DNA from: Hymenobacter profundi
GTDB taxonomy: Bacteria; Bacteroidota; Bacteroidia; Cytophagales; Hymenobacteraceae
Assembly: GCF_019334315.1 (NCBI RefSeq)
Contig: NZ_JAHWGL010000004.1
Coordinates: 1-64,000, forward strand
Direction of reading: 5' to 3'
DNA: 64,000 nucleotides
The notes under the pieces are model-generated. The model made no database searches. It saw nothing but the letters and a program-made list of their open reading frames with translations, and had not been told where the DNA came from. Below are positions 34,901 to 42,183 of the stretch, piece after piece. Position numbers and translations under genes: made by a program. Each line of letters opens with the position of its first letter. The first letter of the stretch is position 1.

Positions 34901-36444
34901 TGATCGGCATTCACGCTGGCGTAGTCGTCCACCAGCTCGCCTACCTTGTATACCTGGCCGTTGTAGAGGTATTCGTAGCTCACGCCCAGCACCTGCTCGG
35001 GTAGCAGCTGCGTGTTCAGCGAAAGGTAGCCCAGCTGGGCATTGAAGGTATATTCGGTAGGGGCCAGCTTACGGGCACGCACCCGCTCGAAGTCAGTGGC
35101 TTTCACCAGCCCCAACGCGTTCAAAGAGTTGTCTACGGTGAGGTTGCCACGATCCCGGCGTACCTGCTCATATTCGGTATTCTGCCCGTTGCCGGGGGGC
35201 GTATTCGTCGTGCGGTTGCCGGCCAGGAACTGCGGGCGGTATACCCGGAACGGTTCGGCCAGGTCCATCAGCGTCACCACGTTGCGCAGGTCGGTGGCGG
35301 TGCGGTTGTCGTTGGTCACGTACACCTCCAAGCGGCGGATTTCAATGCCGCTCTGCACGGTGGGTAGGTTGCGCAGGGCCGCGTTGTACCGGTCGCGGAA
35401 AAACTGCGACAGGAAGAAGTGCCGGTTGTTTTCGTACTGACTGGCCTTGATTTCAAAGTTGCGGCTCTGCCCGCCGTTCTGCACCGTCACGGCGTCTTGC
35501 TGGCCGCGCAGGGTACTGGCTACGGCCGTTACGCCCAGGCGCCCGAATTGCAGCTGGGCTTTCACCCCAAACAGGTTCTGACCGCCCGTAATCAAGGAGT
35601 TGTTCAGGGGTAGGCTCACGTTGCCCAGCTCCACCTTCCGGATAATCTCCGTTTCGTAGCCCGTATAGTCGAGCTTCATGTTGTTCTCGAACTCGAAAGC
35701 CGCTTTCGTGTCGTAGTTGAACGTCACCCGCATCTTCTCCCCGATCTGGCCGGTGAGGTTCAGGTTCATGTTCTGCTCGTAGTTGAAGTCGCCGGTGCGC
35801 TGCTGGCGGAGCGTGAGGGTAGGATTTTCGTTGCGGTTGAAGCGCGCGCCCATGCGCAGCGTCACAGCGCCCTGGGGCCGGATGTCTACATAGCTACCCC
35901 CGAAGATGCGGTCGGCCATTGGGCCGAGGTAGATTTTCGGAATCAGGCGCTGGGCCGTAGCGGGCGTGTTGGCGCCGCCAGTTACACCGCCAGCGGCCTT
36001 TTCGCGGTAATAATCGCGCACAGCCTGCTGTTGCCGAAACCGCGAATACTCCTCAAACGTCATCCGACTCGGATTCCGATAGTCGATATCCGAACCTATT
36101 TTCTCGTTTAAGTCGTAGTAGTCTAAACTGTCGCTCGCCACTACCTCGGGTTTCACGTTGGCGGGCTGGTCGAGCAGCAGGGGCGAACGGCGCCGGGTAG
36201 GCGACGTAATACCCTGCCGGTCTGCGGGCGCCACTTTGGGGCGCGAGCTGGGCCGGTATCGGCTGGTATCGGGCAGCACCACGCGCGGGGTATCGGGCAG
36301 CAGCTGCGCCACCACGGGTAGGTGTGTCAGGAGCTGGTGCAACCGAGCAGCGTTGGTACTCAACGGCTTCGCCTGCGACCACCAGGTCACCAGCAACGCA
36401 CACAGAACCAGCGAGGAGGAGAGGTGTTTCTTATCGAAGCTCAA
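28996..36444 (-). CDS. sprA: SprA, gliding motility / type 9 secretion outer-membrane translocon
   Basis: A 2482-residue outer-membrane protein, the pore-forming translocon of the type 9 secretion system that exports adhesins and enzymes with T9SS C-terminal domains. After an N-terminal signal-like segment (SSLVLCALLVTWWSQA) the early region has the SprA block GPMADRIFGGSYVDIRPQGAVTLRMG (shown here only by its ends) and then very long stretches of amphipathic beta strands, in line with the known 36-strand barrel. The end is a beta strand (LRYSLSQ). The size matches known SprA/Sov (about 2400-2500). ruvA lies 33 bases upstream and gcvH downstream, a conserved order. The two T9SS type B domains at the right end of the window would be its cargo. 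Confidence 0.97.
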   Translation of the reverse strand: MSFDKKHLSSSLVLCALLVTWWSQAKPLSTNAARLHQLLTHLPVVAQLLPDTPRVVLPDTSRYRPSSRPKVAPADRQGITSPTRRRSPLLLDQPANVKPEVVASDSLDYYDLNEKIGSDIDYRNPSRMTFEEYSRFRQQQAVRDYYREKAAGGVTGGANTPATAQRLIPKIYLGPMADRIFGGSYVDIRPQGAVTLRMGARFNRNENPTLTLRQQRTGDFNYEQNMNLNLTGQIGEKMRVTFNYDTKAAFEFENNMKLDYTGYETEIIRKVELGNVSLPLNNSLITGGQNLFGVKAQLQFGRLGVTAVASTLRGQQDAVTVQNGGQSRNFEIKASQYENNRHFFLSQFFRDRYNAALRNLPTVQSGIEIRRLEVYVTNDNRTATDLRNVVTLMDLAEPFRVYRPQFLAGNRTTNTPPGNGQNTEYEQVRRDRGNLTVDNSLNALGLVKATDFERVRARKLAPTEYTFNAQLGYLSLNTQLLPEQVLGVSYEYLYNGQVYKVGELVDDYASVNADQVIFLKMLKATNPGVGLADPNVNPQNPNLLTRNLPTWDLLMKNVYSLNATQLNRENFQLQVVYKDDVTGVDLISLKEGQSVQNVPLIQVLNLDNLNPNNDRNADGNFDFISGITIDPTLGRIYFPEVEPFGNYLQNQFVAGTEQGLIDKYVYSALYNQVQSDAQQVQDKDKFFLRGRYQATSTDVISLPGFGIAQGSVRVYAGSTLLQETVDYQVFYDQAQVKILNPSYLNSANELRITFEKNAVVQVQPRRLIGTRLDYRLSPDINFGATMLKLIENQAPGINRVAIGDEPNNNTIYGFDVNMRRESRALTKYLDMLPGLSTKAPSSVAFSGEFAQLLPGKTELGRGENGVSYLDDFENARTPYTLAGLNSATVWRLGTTPLPIQGSQEQGLPFAYRRAKMAWYTVDQTYYSNGPSKPSSIGTQELRNHYVRGIPRTEIFPARDVGATGNGFELPLDLAYFPTERGQYNYNPQVGPDGRSLPLGLAQGNYGAISREITFDTDFDNANVEYIEFWMMDPFIQSNNGNNVIRDGVNETVASTNPGGDFYINLGSVSEDVLRNNNINEFENGLPDGTNNAANLTQNTVWGRATTQQFLTDAFSAANGARAQQDVGLDGVDNTAEKALGVPGPFSALDDPAGDDFLHHLSGAYNGTEAGNHILGRYKQYNGMEGNSTSDTNQSSTAYPDKEDLNRDNVVTDLERYYEYRLQIRPNNMVVGQNYIVDKVTRTIAGSNGESVSWYQFRVPVRQYSAVRGTPNGQPFGFKSIRFVRLYLTQWQQPVVLRLVQPQFVANQWRRFLSTIATPGQPVLNNDTDAEGFAISTVSLEENGASANTSGAIPYVLPPGIQRDQEYGSSTVNRRQNEQSLRLTVDGLRDGYGKAAYKNIQISLLRYKQLRMFLHAETQEANVNDGDVRAFIRIGTDYTQNYYEYSLPLQITRTGASTTSEIWPDANQIQVAFQDFINAKAARNAVAVQNNLGSEFYFTPFTYTENLPTGATITVVGNPDFSQVQGAMIGVFNPLDNGVSKSVTVWADEFRVFEFDRKSAWAATARFNTQLADVANVTATGSYVTSGFGGLQDKLQQRTTSDIMRGDVNATIAADRFLPEKLGLRLPVLVQAGSEVSKPEYDPLDPDTKLSQSLQKFGSDRELRREYEKEVVSQTSQRSISVLNAHKERTDPQKPVRPYDIENFAVSYAITERTHTDINTDKDYTRTFTGALAYVYQTTPKNYTPLAGLKALDSPYLKFLQEVNFTPLPSRFSFRADLDRRYNERFLQRVLEPGTLPVSTGAGIFQKSFYFNRIYDLKWDLTKSLILDYTANNRAIVDEGVGRAVGSSDQAQQNRDLIRDNLLRGGRTTNFTQLVAVTWRVPLDKFPLTDWVSINARYSANYTWQAASTALRVLRDPNSPLASDSTTLGNTIQNNGELSGTGKIDLVKLYNKVRFLNIINNAPPPPPVQRDEKGRIIKPKPTAPGAPGVAGAPADTTRKAPEFRALKAVLRSLMTARSLDFTYTRSNGTLLPGYLPSTQFFGMNNSFNAPGIPFILGKQYSNFTDLDMLYQRAASNGWYTERSDLLNTPLSSLLTDNLTLRTSLQPFRDFNIQLDARQQRIRNREVFYRRTIDEETLLPVPGGVAAASNPLGSGSFSTSFISIQTLFGDRSAEGTISKAFNRFVQNRAFVYDRLTAANAAPGVYSYNSQDVLLPAFLDAYRGKSSDGYEAKGFNPTKQFKVPLPNWTIQYNGLAQLPFVQRYFRSVTLKHAYTSVYSINSYTTSTLYTAAPKDDAFSTVTNDNSLFVPYYILGQVTISEQLAPLIGINFQTLQKVSGNLEYRVTRNVGLNTINAQVTELHTTEMVIGFGYVTDRLKLPFRIGGEQKVLRNQLNARLDMSIRDNTIIQRTIEDVVDGSDVGTPFSLVTSGTRQVLLRPTIDYTLNQRLNLQFYFTRTVTAPRVQNSFRNAATEGGIQLRYSLSQ

Positions 36445-36477
36445 GGAAGTGAAACGGCCGCACGGCCGGGAGGAACG

Positions 36478-37083
36478 CTAATGGGTCTTAAGAGCAAACT
36501 TAATCAATTCCTCTATGCTCAGCTCGTTGCCGTGCTTGTGCTGGATAGTATCCAACGCCTTTTCTGCCGCTGTCCGCGCGAAGCCCAGAGTCACCAAAGC
36601 CGCTAACGCTTCGGAGCGGTTGGTATTGTGTGCCTTGGCCAGTGGCACGGTATCCACGCCAGCTTTGGCCAACAGCTCATCCTTCCGCAACCGGTCTTTC
36701 AGCTCCAGCACCACCCGCTGGGCAGTTTTCGGGCCAACTCCCTTGATACTCTGAATGGAACGCACATCCTCGCTCACAATGGCGTGCCGAATTTCACCCA
36801 CGCTCATGCTGCTCACCATCACAATGCCCGTGCCTGGCCCAATGCCCGACACCGAAATCAAGTGCATAAACAGCGCCTTTTCGTTGGGGTCCAGAAAGCC
36901 GTAGAGCGTGTTGGCGTCTTCCTTGATGTGCTGATAAGTGAAAAGTTTTGCCTTTTCGTTCTCGGTGGGCAGCTTGGAGTAAGTAGCCAGCGAAATCTTC
37001 ACTTCGTAGCCAATGCCGTGCACGTCGAGAATGGCGAGGGTAGGGTCTTTATAGGCAAGCGTGCCGTCGATATAGGCAATCAT
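36478..37083 (-). CDS. ruvA: Holliday junction branch migration protein RuvA
   Basis: A 201-residue RuvA, which holds the four-way DNA junction while RuvB drives branch migration. The N-terminal OB-fold starts MIAYIDGTL, followed by KLFTYQHIKEDANTLYGFLD; the two helix-hairpin-helix motifs are visible as LISVSGIGPGTGIVM and IQSIKGVGPKTAQRVV. The C-terminal domain III that touches RuvB is present (EALAALVTLGFARTAAEKAL). It probably leads the sprA operon, with 33 bases between them. Length and motifs fit the family exactly. Confidence 0.97.
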   Translation of the reverse strand: MIAYIDGTLAYKDPTLAILDVHGIGYEVKISLATYSKLPTENEKAKLFTYQHIKEDANTLYGFLDPNEKALFMHLISVSGIGPGTGIVMVSSMSVGEIRHAIVSEDVRSIQSIKGVGPKTAQRVVLELKDRLRKDELLAKAGVDTVPLAKAHNTNRSEALAALVTLGFARTAAEKALDTIQHKHGNELSIEELIKFALKTH

Positions 37084-37216
37084 AGCAGAGGGTGGGATGA
37101 GCTAGAAACAGAAAGTGCTTCTCTGTGAGTGGAAAGCTACGGATAAACACGTTTGGACACGTAATCTATCCCCAGCGAAAGAAAATAAGGGCCCCGGGTT
37201 GTGCCGAGTGCATTCT

Positions 37217-37669
37217 TTAATTCTCGCTTACTTCCGCGTACCAGATGGCCCAGGTTTCTTGTTTGGTGAGGTAAAAAGTAGCTACCACGCCCTGCACTGG
37301 CATTCGGAGTAAAATAGCCGCCTGCTTGTCGTCAATGGAAAAAGCTTCTATGGATAACAACGGCTCAGTAGGGGTCACCTTCACCCACCGCACCGGGTAG
37401 CGCCCTGGCAGCTCGAAATTGTCGATTGGGATAAACCGGCGGTTGTACACCACGGGATTCAAAAATCGAACGGAAATGAAGCCTTGCTGCTCAGCATGAG
37501 GCCGCGCGAAATTCCAGAGCTGCGGATTGGTCACTACCGCGCCGATAATGGCCCGTACATCGGCCTGCGGATCGGCGGGAGCTTGCCGGCAGCTGTTCAG
37601 GCATAGCAGCAATAAGCAGCAAACAACGAAACCTCTTATAAAAGGCACCGGCTTATCAATTTTTATCAA
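37217..37669 (-). CDS. Small lipoprotein of unknown function
   Basis: A protein of about 143-150 residues with a strong hydrophobic signal and lipobox LCLNSC. The mature part (about 120 residues) has no motif I recognise; it contains FISVRFLNPVVYNRRFIPID and a C-terminal beta-rich stretch with ATFYLTKQETWAIWYAEV. The start is doubtful: TTG at 37669 or GTG at 37648 both give a good signal, and either would lie inside or next to the hairpin 37643-37698. It follows maeB by 40 bases, so it may depend on read-through from it or on a promoter that I cannot see. Confidence 0.7.
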   Translation of the reverse strand: MIKIDKPVPFIRGFVVCCLLLLCLNSCRQAPADPQADVRAIIGAVVTNPQLWNFARPHAEQQGFISVRFLNPVVYNRRFIPIDNFELPGRYPVRWVKVTPTEPLLSIEAFSIDDKQAAILLRMPVQGVVATFYLTKQETWAIWYAEVSEN

Positions 37670-37698
37670 GCTATCGAAAAATTAATAAGCCGGTGCCT
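37643..37698 (-). terminator. Hairpin after maeB that overlaps the next gene's start
   Basis: AGGCACCGGCTTAT and ATAAGCCGGTGCCT are perfect 14-base arms around a 28-base loop. On the minus strand the stem is followed by TTTTA, so it looks like the maeB terminator. The candidate TTG start of the lipoprotein gene lies in the loop, and the GTG alternative lies in the stem, so it may also control that gene. Confidence 0.65.
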
Positions 37699-37708
37699 GT
37701 GCTGCTAC

Positions 37709-39991
37709 CTATAGCTGCTGCCTACCCTTCGCCAGCTGCTGCGCATCGGCCACGGCTATGGCCGTGATGTTCACAATCTCGCGCACCGAGGCGCCCAATT
37801 GCAGAATGTGCACCGGTTTGCGCATACCCATCAGCACCGGCCCAATTACCTCGGCGCCGCCCAGCTCTTGCATCACTTTGTAGGCAATGTTGCCGGCTAG
37901 CACCGTCGGGAAGATGAGCGTGTTGGCACCGCCGTACTTGGCCAATTCCGAGAACGGGTACTGCTCCTGCAACAGCTGCGGATTTAGGGCGGTGTTGGCC
38001 TGCATCTCGCCGTCTAGAATCAGGTCGGGGTAGCGCTGCTTGGCTAGCTCCGTGGCGCGGCGCGACTTGTCGGGAACAGGGCCGGGGTTGGAGCCGAAGT
38101 TAGAATAGCTAAGCACGGCAATGTGTGGCTCGTTGTCGAAGAAACGCACGGTACGCGCCGCCAAGCCAATAATGTCTACCATTTCCTCGGCCGTGGGGTC
38201 GATGTTCACGGTGGTATCGGCGAAGAAGAATGGCCCGCGCTTGTGCTGGATGATGTACATACCAGCCACGCGCTTCACGCTCTCATCCACCCCAATCACG
38301 CGCAACGCAGGCTGAATCGACTTGCTGTAGTCCTTGGTCAAACCCGTAATAAACGCGTCGGCCTGACCGGTTTCCAGCATCATCGAGCCGTAGTAGTTTC
38401 GCTCGCGCATCAGGCGCTGCGACTCGTAGAGCGTGATGCCCTTGCGCTGGCGCTTCTGAAACAATAGCTGCGCAAACTCCTCGCGGGTCGCCTTTTCCTG
38501 GATGTTGTCGATGATTTCGCAGCCGGCAAGGTCCAGGTTGTTGGCGCGGGCAATTTCTTCCAGCTTCTGGCGGTTGCCCAGCAAAACGGGCTTGGCAATG
38601 CCCTCATCCACCAGCGTTTGGGCGGCTTTGAGGATTTTGTAGTTGTCGCCCTCGGCAAACACCACCCGCTTGGGGTTGGATTTGGCCGCCGACGTCACGC
38701 GGTTCAGTAGCTTCTGGCTCACGCCTAAGCGGCCGCGCAGCTCGTCTTCGTAGACAAACCAATCCGTAATCTGGCGGCGGGCCACGCCGCTTTCCATGGC
38801 GGCTTTTGCTACGGCCGGCGATACAGTGGTAATCAGGCGTGGGTCTAGTGGCTTGGGAATCAGGTAGGTGCGTCCGAAGGCCAACGTGTTGTCGCCGTAG
38901 GCTTTGTTCACGAGGTCGGGCACTACGTCCTTCGCCAGGTCGGCCAGGGCGCGTACGGCAGCCAGCTTCATGGCTTCGTTGATTTCCGTGGCCCGCACGT
39001 CCAGCGCCCCCCGGAAAATGTAGGGGAAGCCCAATACGTTGTTCACCTGGTTGGGATGGTCGGAGCGGCCCGTGGCCATAATGATGTCCGGCCGAGTAGC
39101 CATGGCCAAGTCGTAGTCGATTTCCGGGTTCGGATTAGCCAGGGCAAACACAATGGGATTGTCGGCCATTGTCAGCAGCAGCTCAGCCGGCAGCACGTTG
39201 GCCGCCGATAGGCCCAGGAACACATCGGCGCCGCGCATGGCCTCGGCCAGCGTCGTGACGGGCCGCTGGGTAGCAAAGCGCATCTGCATATCAGCCAGAT
39301 CGGTGCGCTGGGGATTGATAACGCCGTCTTTGTCGAACACTACCACGTTCTCCAGCTTCACACCCAACTCCAAGTACAGCCGTAGGCATGACACAGCGGC
39401 CGCGCCGGCCCCGCTCACCACCAACTGCACCTCGTCAATCTTCTTGCCTACCAGTTCCAACGCATTCAGCAGGGCGGCCGAGGTGATGATGGCCGTACCG
39501 TGCTGGTCGTCGTGCATCAGCGGGATGTTCATCTGCTCACGCAGGGCCGTTTCGATGCGGAAGCATTCGGGCGCCTTAATATCCTCTAGGTTGATGCCGC
39601 CGAAGGTAGGCTCCAGGGCCTTCACAATGCGAATGAACTCATCGGGGTCCGTGGCGTCAATCTCAATATCGAAGCAATCAATACCCGCAAACTTTTTGAA
39701 CAACACGCCCTTACCCTCCATCACTGGCTTGCTGGCCTCGGGGCCAATGTTGCCCAGGCCCAGCACCGCCGTGCCGTTGCTGATAACGGCTACCAGATTG
39801 CCCTTCGCGGTGTATTTATACACATCATCGGGGTTGGCAGCAATGGCCAAACACGGTTCGGCTACCCCCGGCGAGTAGGCCAGCGCCAAGTCAGACTGCG
39901 TACTAACGGGCTTGGTGGGCACTACCTCAATCTTACCGGCAGGCTCCTGGGAGTGGTAGTTGAGGGCGTCTTGTTTGTTGATTTTCAGCAT
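37709..39991 (-). CDS. maeB: NADP-dependent malic enzyme (MaeB type, with phosphotransacetylase-like domain)
   Basis: A 760-residue enzyme that converts malate to pyruvate and CO2 with NADP. The malic domain fills about residues 1-410: LALAYSPGVAEPCLAI with the tyrosine/arginine-type region, ECFRIETALREQMNIPLMHD, DDQHGTAI for metal binding and the nucleotide site VVSGAGAAAVSCLRLYL. A C-terminal phosphate acetyl/butyryltransferase-like domain runs from about 430 to 755 (KRVVFAEGDNYKILKAAQ; HIAVLSYSNFGSNPG), which in E. coli MaeB acts as a regulatory acetyl-CoA sensor. Size and two-domain layout are normal. A -7 element lies 47 bases upstream. Confidence 0.97.
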   Translation of the reverse strand: MLKINKQDALNYHSQEPAGKIEVVPTKPVSTQSDLALAYSPGVAEPCLAIAANPDDVYKYTAKGNLVAVISNGTAVLGLGNIGPEASKPVMEGKGVLFKKFAGIDCFDIEIDATDPDEFIRIVKALEPTFGGINLEDIKAPECFRIETALREQMNIPLMHDDQHGTAIITSAALLNALELVGKKIDEVQLVVSGAGAAAVSCLRLYLELGVKLENVVVFDKDGVINPQRTDLADMQMRFATQRPVTTLAEAMRGADVFLGLSAANVLPAELLLTMADNPIVFALANPNPEIDYDLAMATRPDIIMATGRSDHPNQVNNVLGFPYIFRGALDVRATEINEAMKLAAVRALADLAKDVVPDLVNKAYGDNTLAFGRTYLIPKPLDPRLITTVSPAVAKAAMESGVARRQITDWFVYEDELRGRLGVSQKLLNRVTSAAKSNPKRVVFAEGDNYKILKAAQTLVDEGIAKPVLLGNRQKLEEIARANNLDLAGCEIIDNIQEKATREEFAQLLFQKRQRKGITLYESQRLMRERNYYGSMMLETGQADAFITGLTKDYSKSIQPALRVIGVDESVKRVAGMYIIQHKRGPFFFADTTVNIDPTAEEMVDIIGLAARTVRFFDNEPHIAVLSYSNFGSNPGPVPDKSRRATELAKQRYPDLILDGEMQANTALNPQLLQEQYPFSELAKYGGANTLIFPTVLAGNIAYKVMQELGGAEVIGPVLMGMRKPVHILQLGASVREIVNITAIAVADAQQLAKGRQQL

Positions 39992-40037
39992 GAGGTAAGA
40001 AAGGTGGGTGGCAAAAGTCGTGGGTGCGACTAAGGGG

Positions 40038-40045
40038 CAAAGGTA
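40038..40045 (-). promoter_or_regulatory. Bacteroidota -7 element for maeB
   Basis: Reads TACCTTTG on the minus strand, a perfect TAnnTTTG match, giving a leader of about 40 bases to the ATG at 39991. Confidence 0.55.
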
Positions 40046-40131
40046 AGCTAGTGGCCGGCAAAGGTAGGCGCCACCGGAAAGAAAAGCGCCCCAGGCGGTA
40101 GGCCCGGGGCGTAGGGTAGGGTAATGCCTGG

Positions 40132-40172
40132 CATTTCCAACATTCTGCGCATCAAGCAGAATGTTGGAAATG
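40132..40172. repeat. Perfect hairpin after the lytic transglycosylase gene
   Basis: CATTTCCAACATTCTGC and GCAGAATGTTGGAAATG are perfect 17-base arms with a 7-base loop, beginning 8 bases after the stop codon at 40180. No clear T-run follows on either strand, so it may protect the mRNA 3' end or be a weak terminator. Confidence 0.7.
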
Positions 40173-40179
40173 ACGTGCT

Positions 40180-42183
40180 TTAACTGGTTTCCACAATCAG
40201 CTTCTGGCCCGGCTTCACGGCATCCGATTTCAGATGGTTCAACCGGCGCAGTTGCTCCACCGTCACGCCTTGGTAGCGGCGCGAAATGTTATAGAGCGTG
40301 TCGCCGGGCTGTACTAGGTAGGTACGGGGCGGCAAAAGGGTGGGAGCAGCGGGCTTTGAGCGGGGCACTGGCTTATGAGCCGCAGCGGTTAGCACCGGAG
40401 CTGCCGGAGTTTCTTCATCGGCCTGCGCCACGTAGAGCGTCAGCTTTTGCCCCGGCATCAATTGGCTGGAAGCCGATGGGTTCCAATCCATCAACTGTGC
40501 CACCGTCACATCGTGGCGTTGGGCAATCTTGCTGAGGTTGTCGCCGCGCCGTACGGTGTAGAGGGTAGCAGCCGTATCCGCAGGCGCTGCCGATGCTACT
40601 GCTACTGGGGACGTTTCGGGTACTGCGGTAGGGTGTTCCTGATGGGTAGGGGCCTCCGTGCGTCGGGCAACGGACCGGGTAGGGGCTGCCGCTGCGGTAG
40701 CAATAGCTGCCGCTGGCGCAACCGGTTTCATTACCGCTACCGGCGTCACAACTGTGCCGTCTGCCCGCCGTGCCGATGCTACGGTGGGTAGGGCCTCCGG
40801 TACCTGGGCCGCTACCTTCGCATAAGTTGGGGTAGGAGTAGGTTGTTTTTCGGCGGGGGTTGGCACAAATAGCACTAATTTCTGCTGCGCCCGCAACGTC
40901 TGCTGGCGGCTGCTCAGCTTGTTCCAGCGTCGCAATTGGCTTTGCGAGACACCGTAGTTGCGGGCCACAGTAGCAATAGTCTGGCCCCGGCGCACCGTGT
41001 GCACCTTACGTTGCAGGCGCGGGGCTTCAGGTGGTGGCGCGGCGTCAGCCAGCATAGCCGGGGTAGCAGGCGCGCCGGCCATGTGCGGTGGTAGGGGCAC
41101 TAAGGGCTGCGGCAACTCTCGCAGCGGCTGGCAGTAGGCAAACAGCGTAGACCGATCAACGTTAACTAGCTGCGCCCGGAGCGCCGAGGGTACCTGAATA
41201 ACGTAGGAACGATACCCCGACGGCAAATACGCCCGCTTGATTTCCGGGTTATACCGCAGCAACGCCAACGAATCGGACAAGCCCACTGCTTGGCTGAGGC
41301 GGCGCAGGTCGAAGGCTTTACCGCGCAAGTGCAGCGTGTCGAGCGGCTCGGCGTACTGGTAACGAAGCTCGGACGAGTGCAGCTGGTGCTCCCGCGCGTA
41401 CTTCATGGTATACATGATGGCCGTGAAGGTAGGCACGTAGTTGCGCGTTTCCTTCGGCATGTAGGGGTATAGGTCCCAGAAGTTCTTCTTGCCCGTGCGG
41501 CGAATTACGCGCTGCACGTTGCCTACCCCCCAGTTATACGACGCCAACACCAGCTCCCAGTCGTGAAAGACGCCGTAGAGGGCGCGCAGATATTTGCAGG
41601 CTGCTTCGGTGGCCTTTTCGGGGCTCATACGCTCGTCCACCCACTCATCGCGCACGAGGCGCCAGTCGCTGGCAGTAGGACCCATAAACTGCCACAAGCC
41701 AGTAGCGCCTACCCTAGATTTGGCCGTCGGAATCAAGGCAGATTCGACGACAGCCAGGTATTTCAGGTCGTTGGGTAAGTCGTATTTCGCCAGGTACTTC
41801 TCAAAAATCGGGAAGTACATATTCTCCCGCTCCAGCACGCGCTGCGTGTAGGCGCGGTTGCGTTGGGTGAAAAAGTTGACGTAGGCCAGCACCGAGTTGT
41901 TGAACACATGCGGCATGTCGGTTTCAATGCAGCCTACCCGGTCGCCCACCAGGTCGCGCAGCTCAGGGGGCGTTTGGGCCCACAGCAGCTTCACAGAGTC
42001 GACGGGCGCCGCTACCAGCGAATCGGGGGGTAGGGCCAGCAGGTTCACCTGCACGGTATCATCGGGAAGCGGGAGCGAGCCAATGGGCGGGGCGGGCAGC
42101 GTTTGTGCCGTTCCCATCCTTCCAAAAGCCAGAAATAACAACCCCGGTGCGGCTACCCGCTTCCACAACGACAACTTCTTCAT
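40180..42183 (-). CDS. Membrane-bound lytic transglycosylase (MltD-like) with three LysM domains
   Basis: A 667-residue envelope enzyme that would cleave peptidoglycan glycan strands. After a signal peptide it has an SLT domain at about 120-270: the catalytic Glu147 in VVESALIPTAKS and the GATGLWQFMGPTASDW block that follow the family pattern. Three LysM peptidoglycan-binding modules are visible: HTVRRGQTIATVARNYGVS (about 395), YTVRRGDNLSKIAQRHDVT (about 545) and YLVQPGDTLYNISRRYQ (about 620), joined by Ala/Pro/Thr-rich linkers. E. coli MltD has two LysM, so this has one more. Its start overlaps the gatA stop by one base (TGATG), which couples their translation. Confidence 0.95.
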   Translation of the reverse strand: MKKLSLWKRVAAPGLLFLAFGRMGTAQTLPAPPIGSLPLPDDTVQVNLLALPPDSLVAAPVDSVKLLWAQTPPELRDLVGDRVGCIETDMPHVFNNSVLAYVNFFTQRNRAYTQRVLERENMYFPIFEKYLAKYDLPNDLKYLAVVESALIPTAKSRVGATGLWQFMGPTASDWRLVRDEWVDERMSPEKATEAACKYLRALYGVFHDWELVLASYNWGVGNVQRVIRRTGKKNFWDLYPYMPKETRNYVPTFTAIMYTMKYAREHQLHSSELRYQYAEPLDTLHLRGKAFDLRRLSQAVGLSDSLALLRYNPEIKRAYLPSGYRSYVIQVPSALRAQLVNVDRSTLFAYCQPLRELPQPLVPLPPHMAGAPATPAMLADAAPPPEAPRLQRKVHTVRRGQTIATVARNYGVSQSQLRRWNKLSSRQQTLRAQQKLVLFVPTPAEKQPTPTPTYAKVAAQVPEALPTVASARRADGTVVTPVAVMKPVAPAAAIATAAAAPTRSVARRTEAPTHQEHPTAVPETSPVAVASAAPADTAATLYTVRRGDNLSKIAQRHDVTVAQLMDWNPSASSQLMPGQKLTLYVAQADEETPAAPVLTAAAHKPVPRSKPAAPTLLPPRTYLVQPGDTLYNISRRYQGVTVEQLRRLNHLKSDAVKPGQKLIVETS

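Noticed and set aside
39153..39878. Open frame of 241 codons on the plus strand
   Set aside because: Antisense shadow inside the malic domain of maeB, Ser-rich and without any motif.
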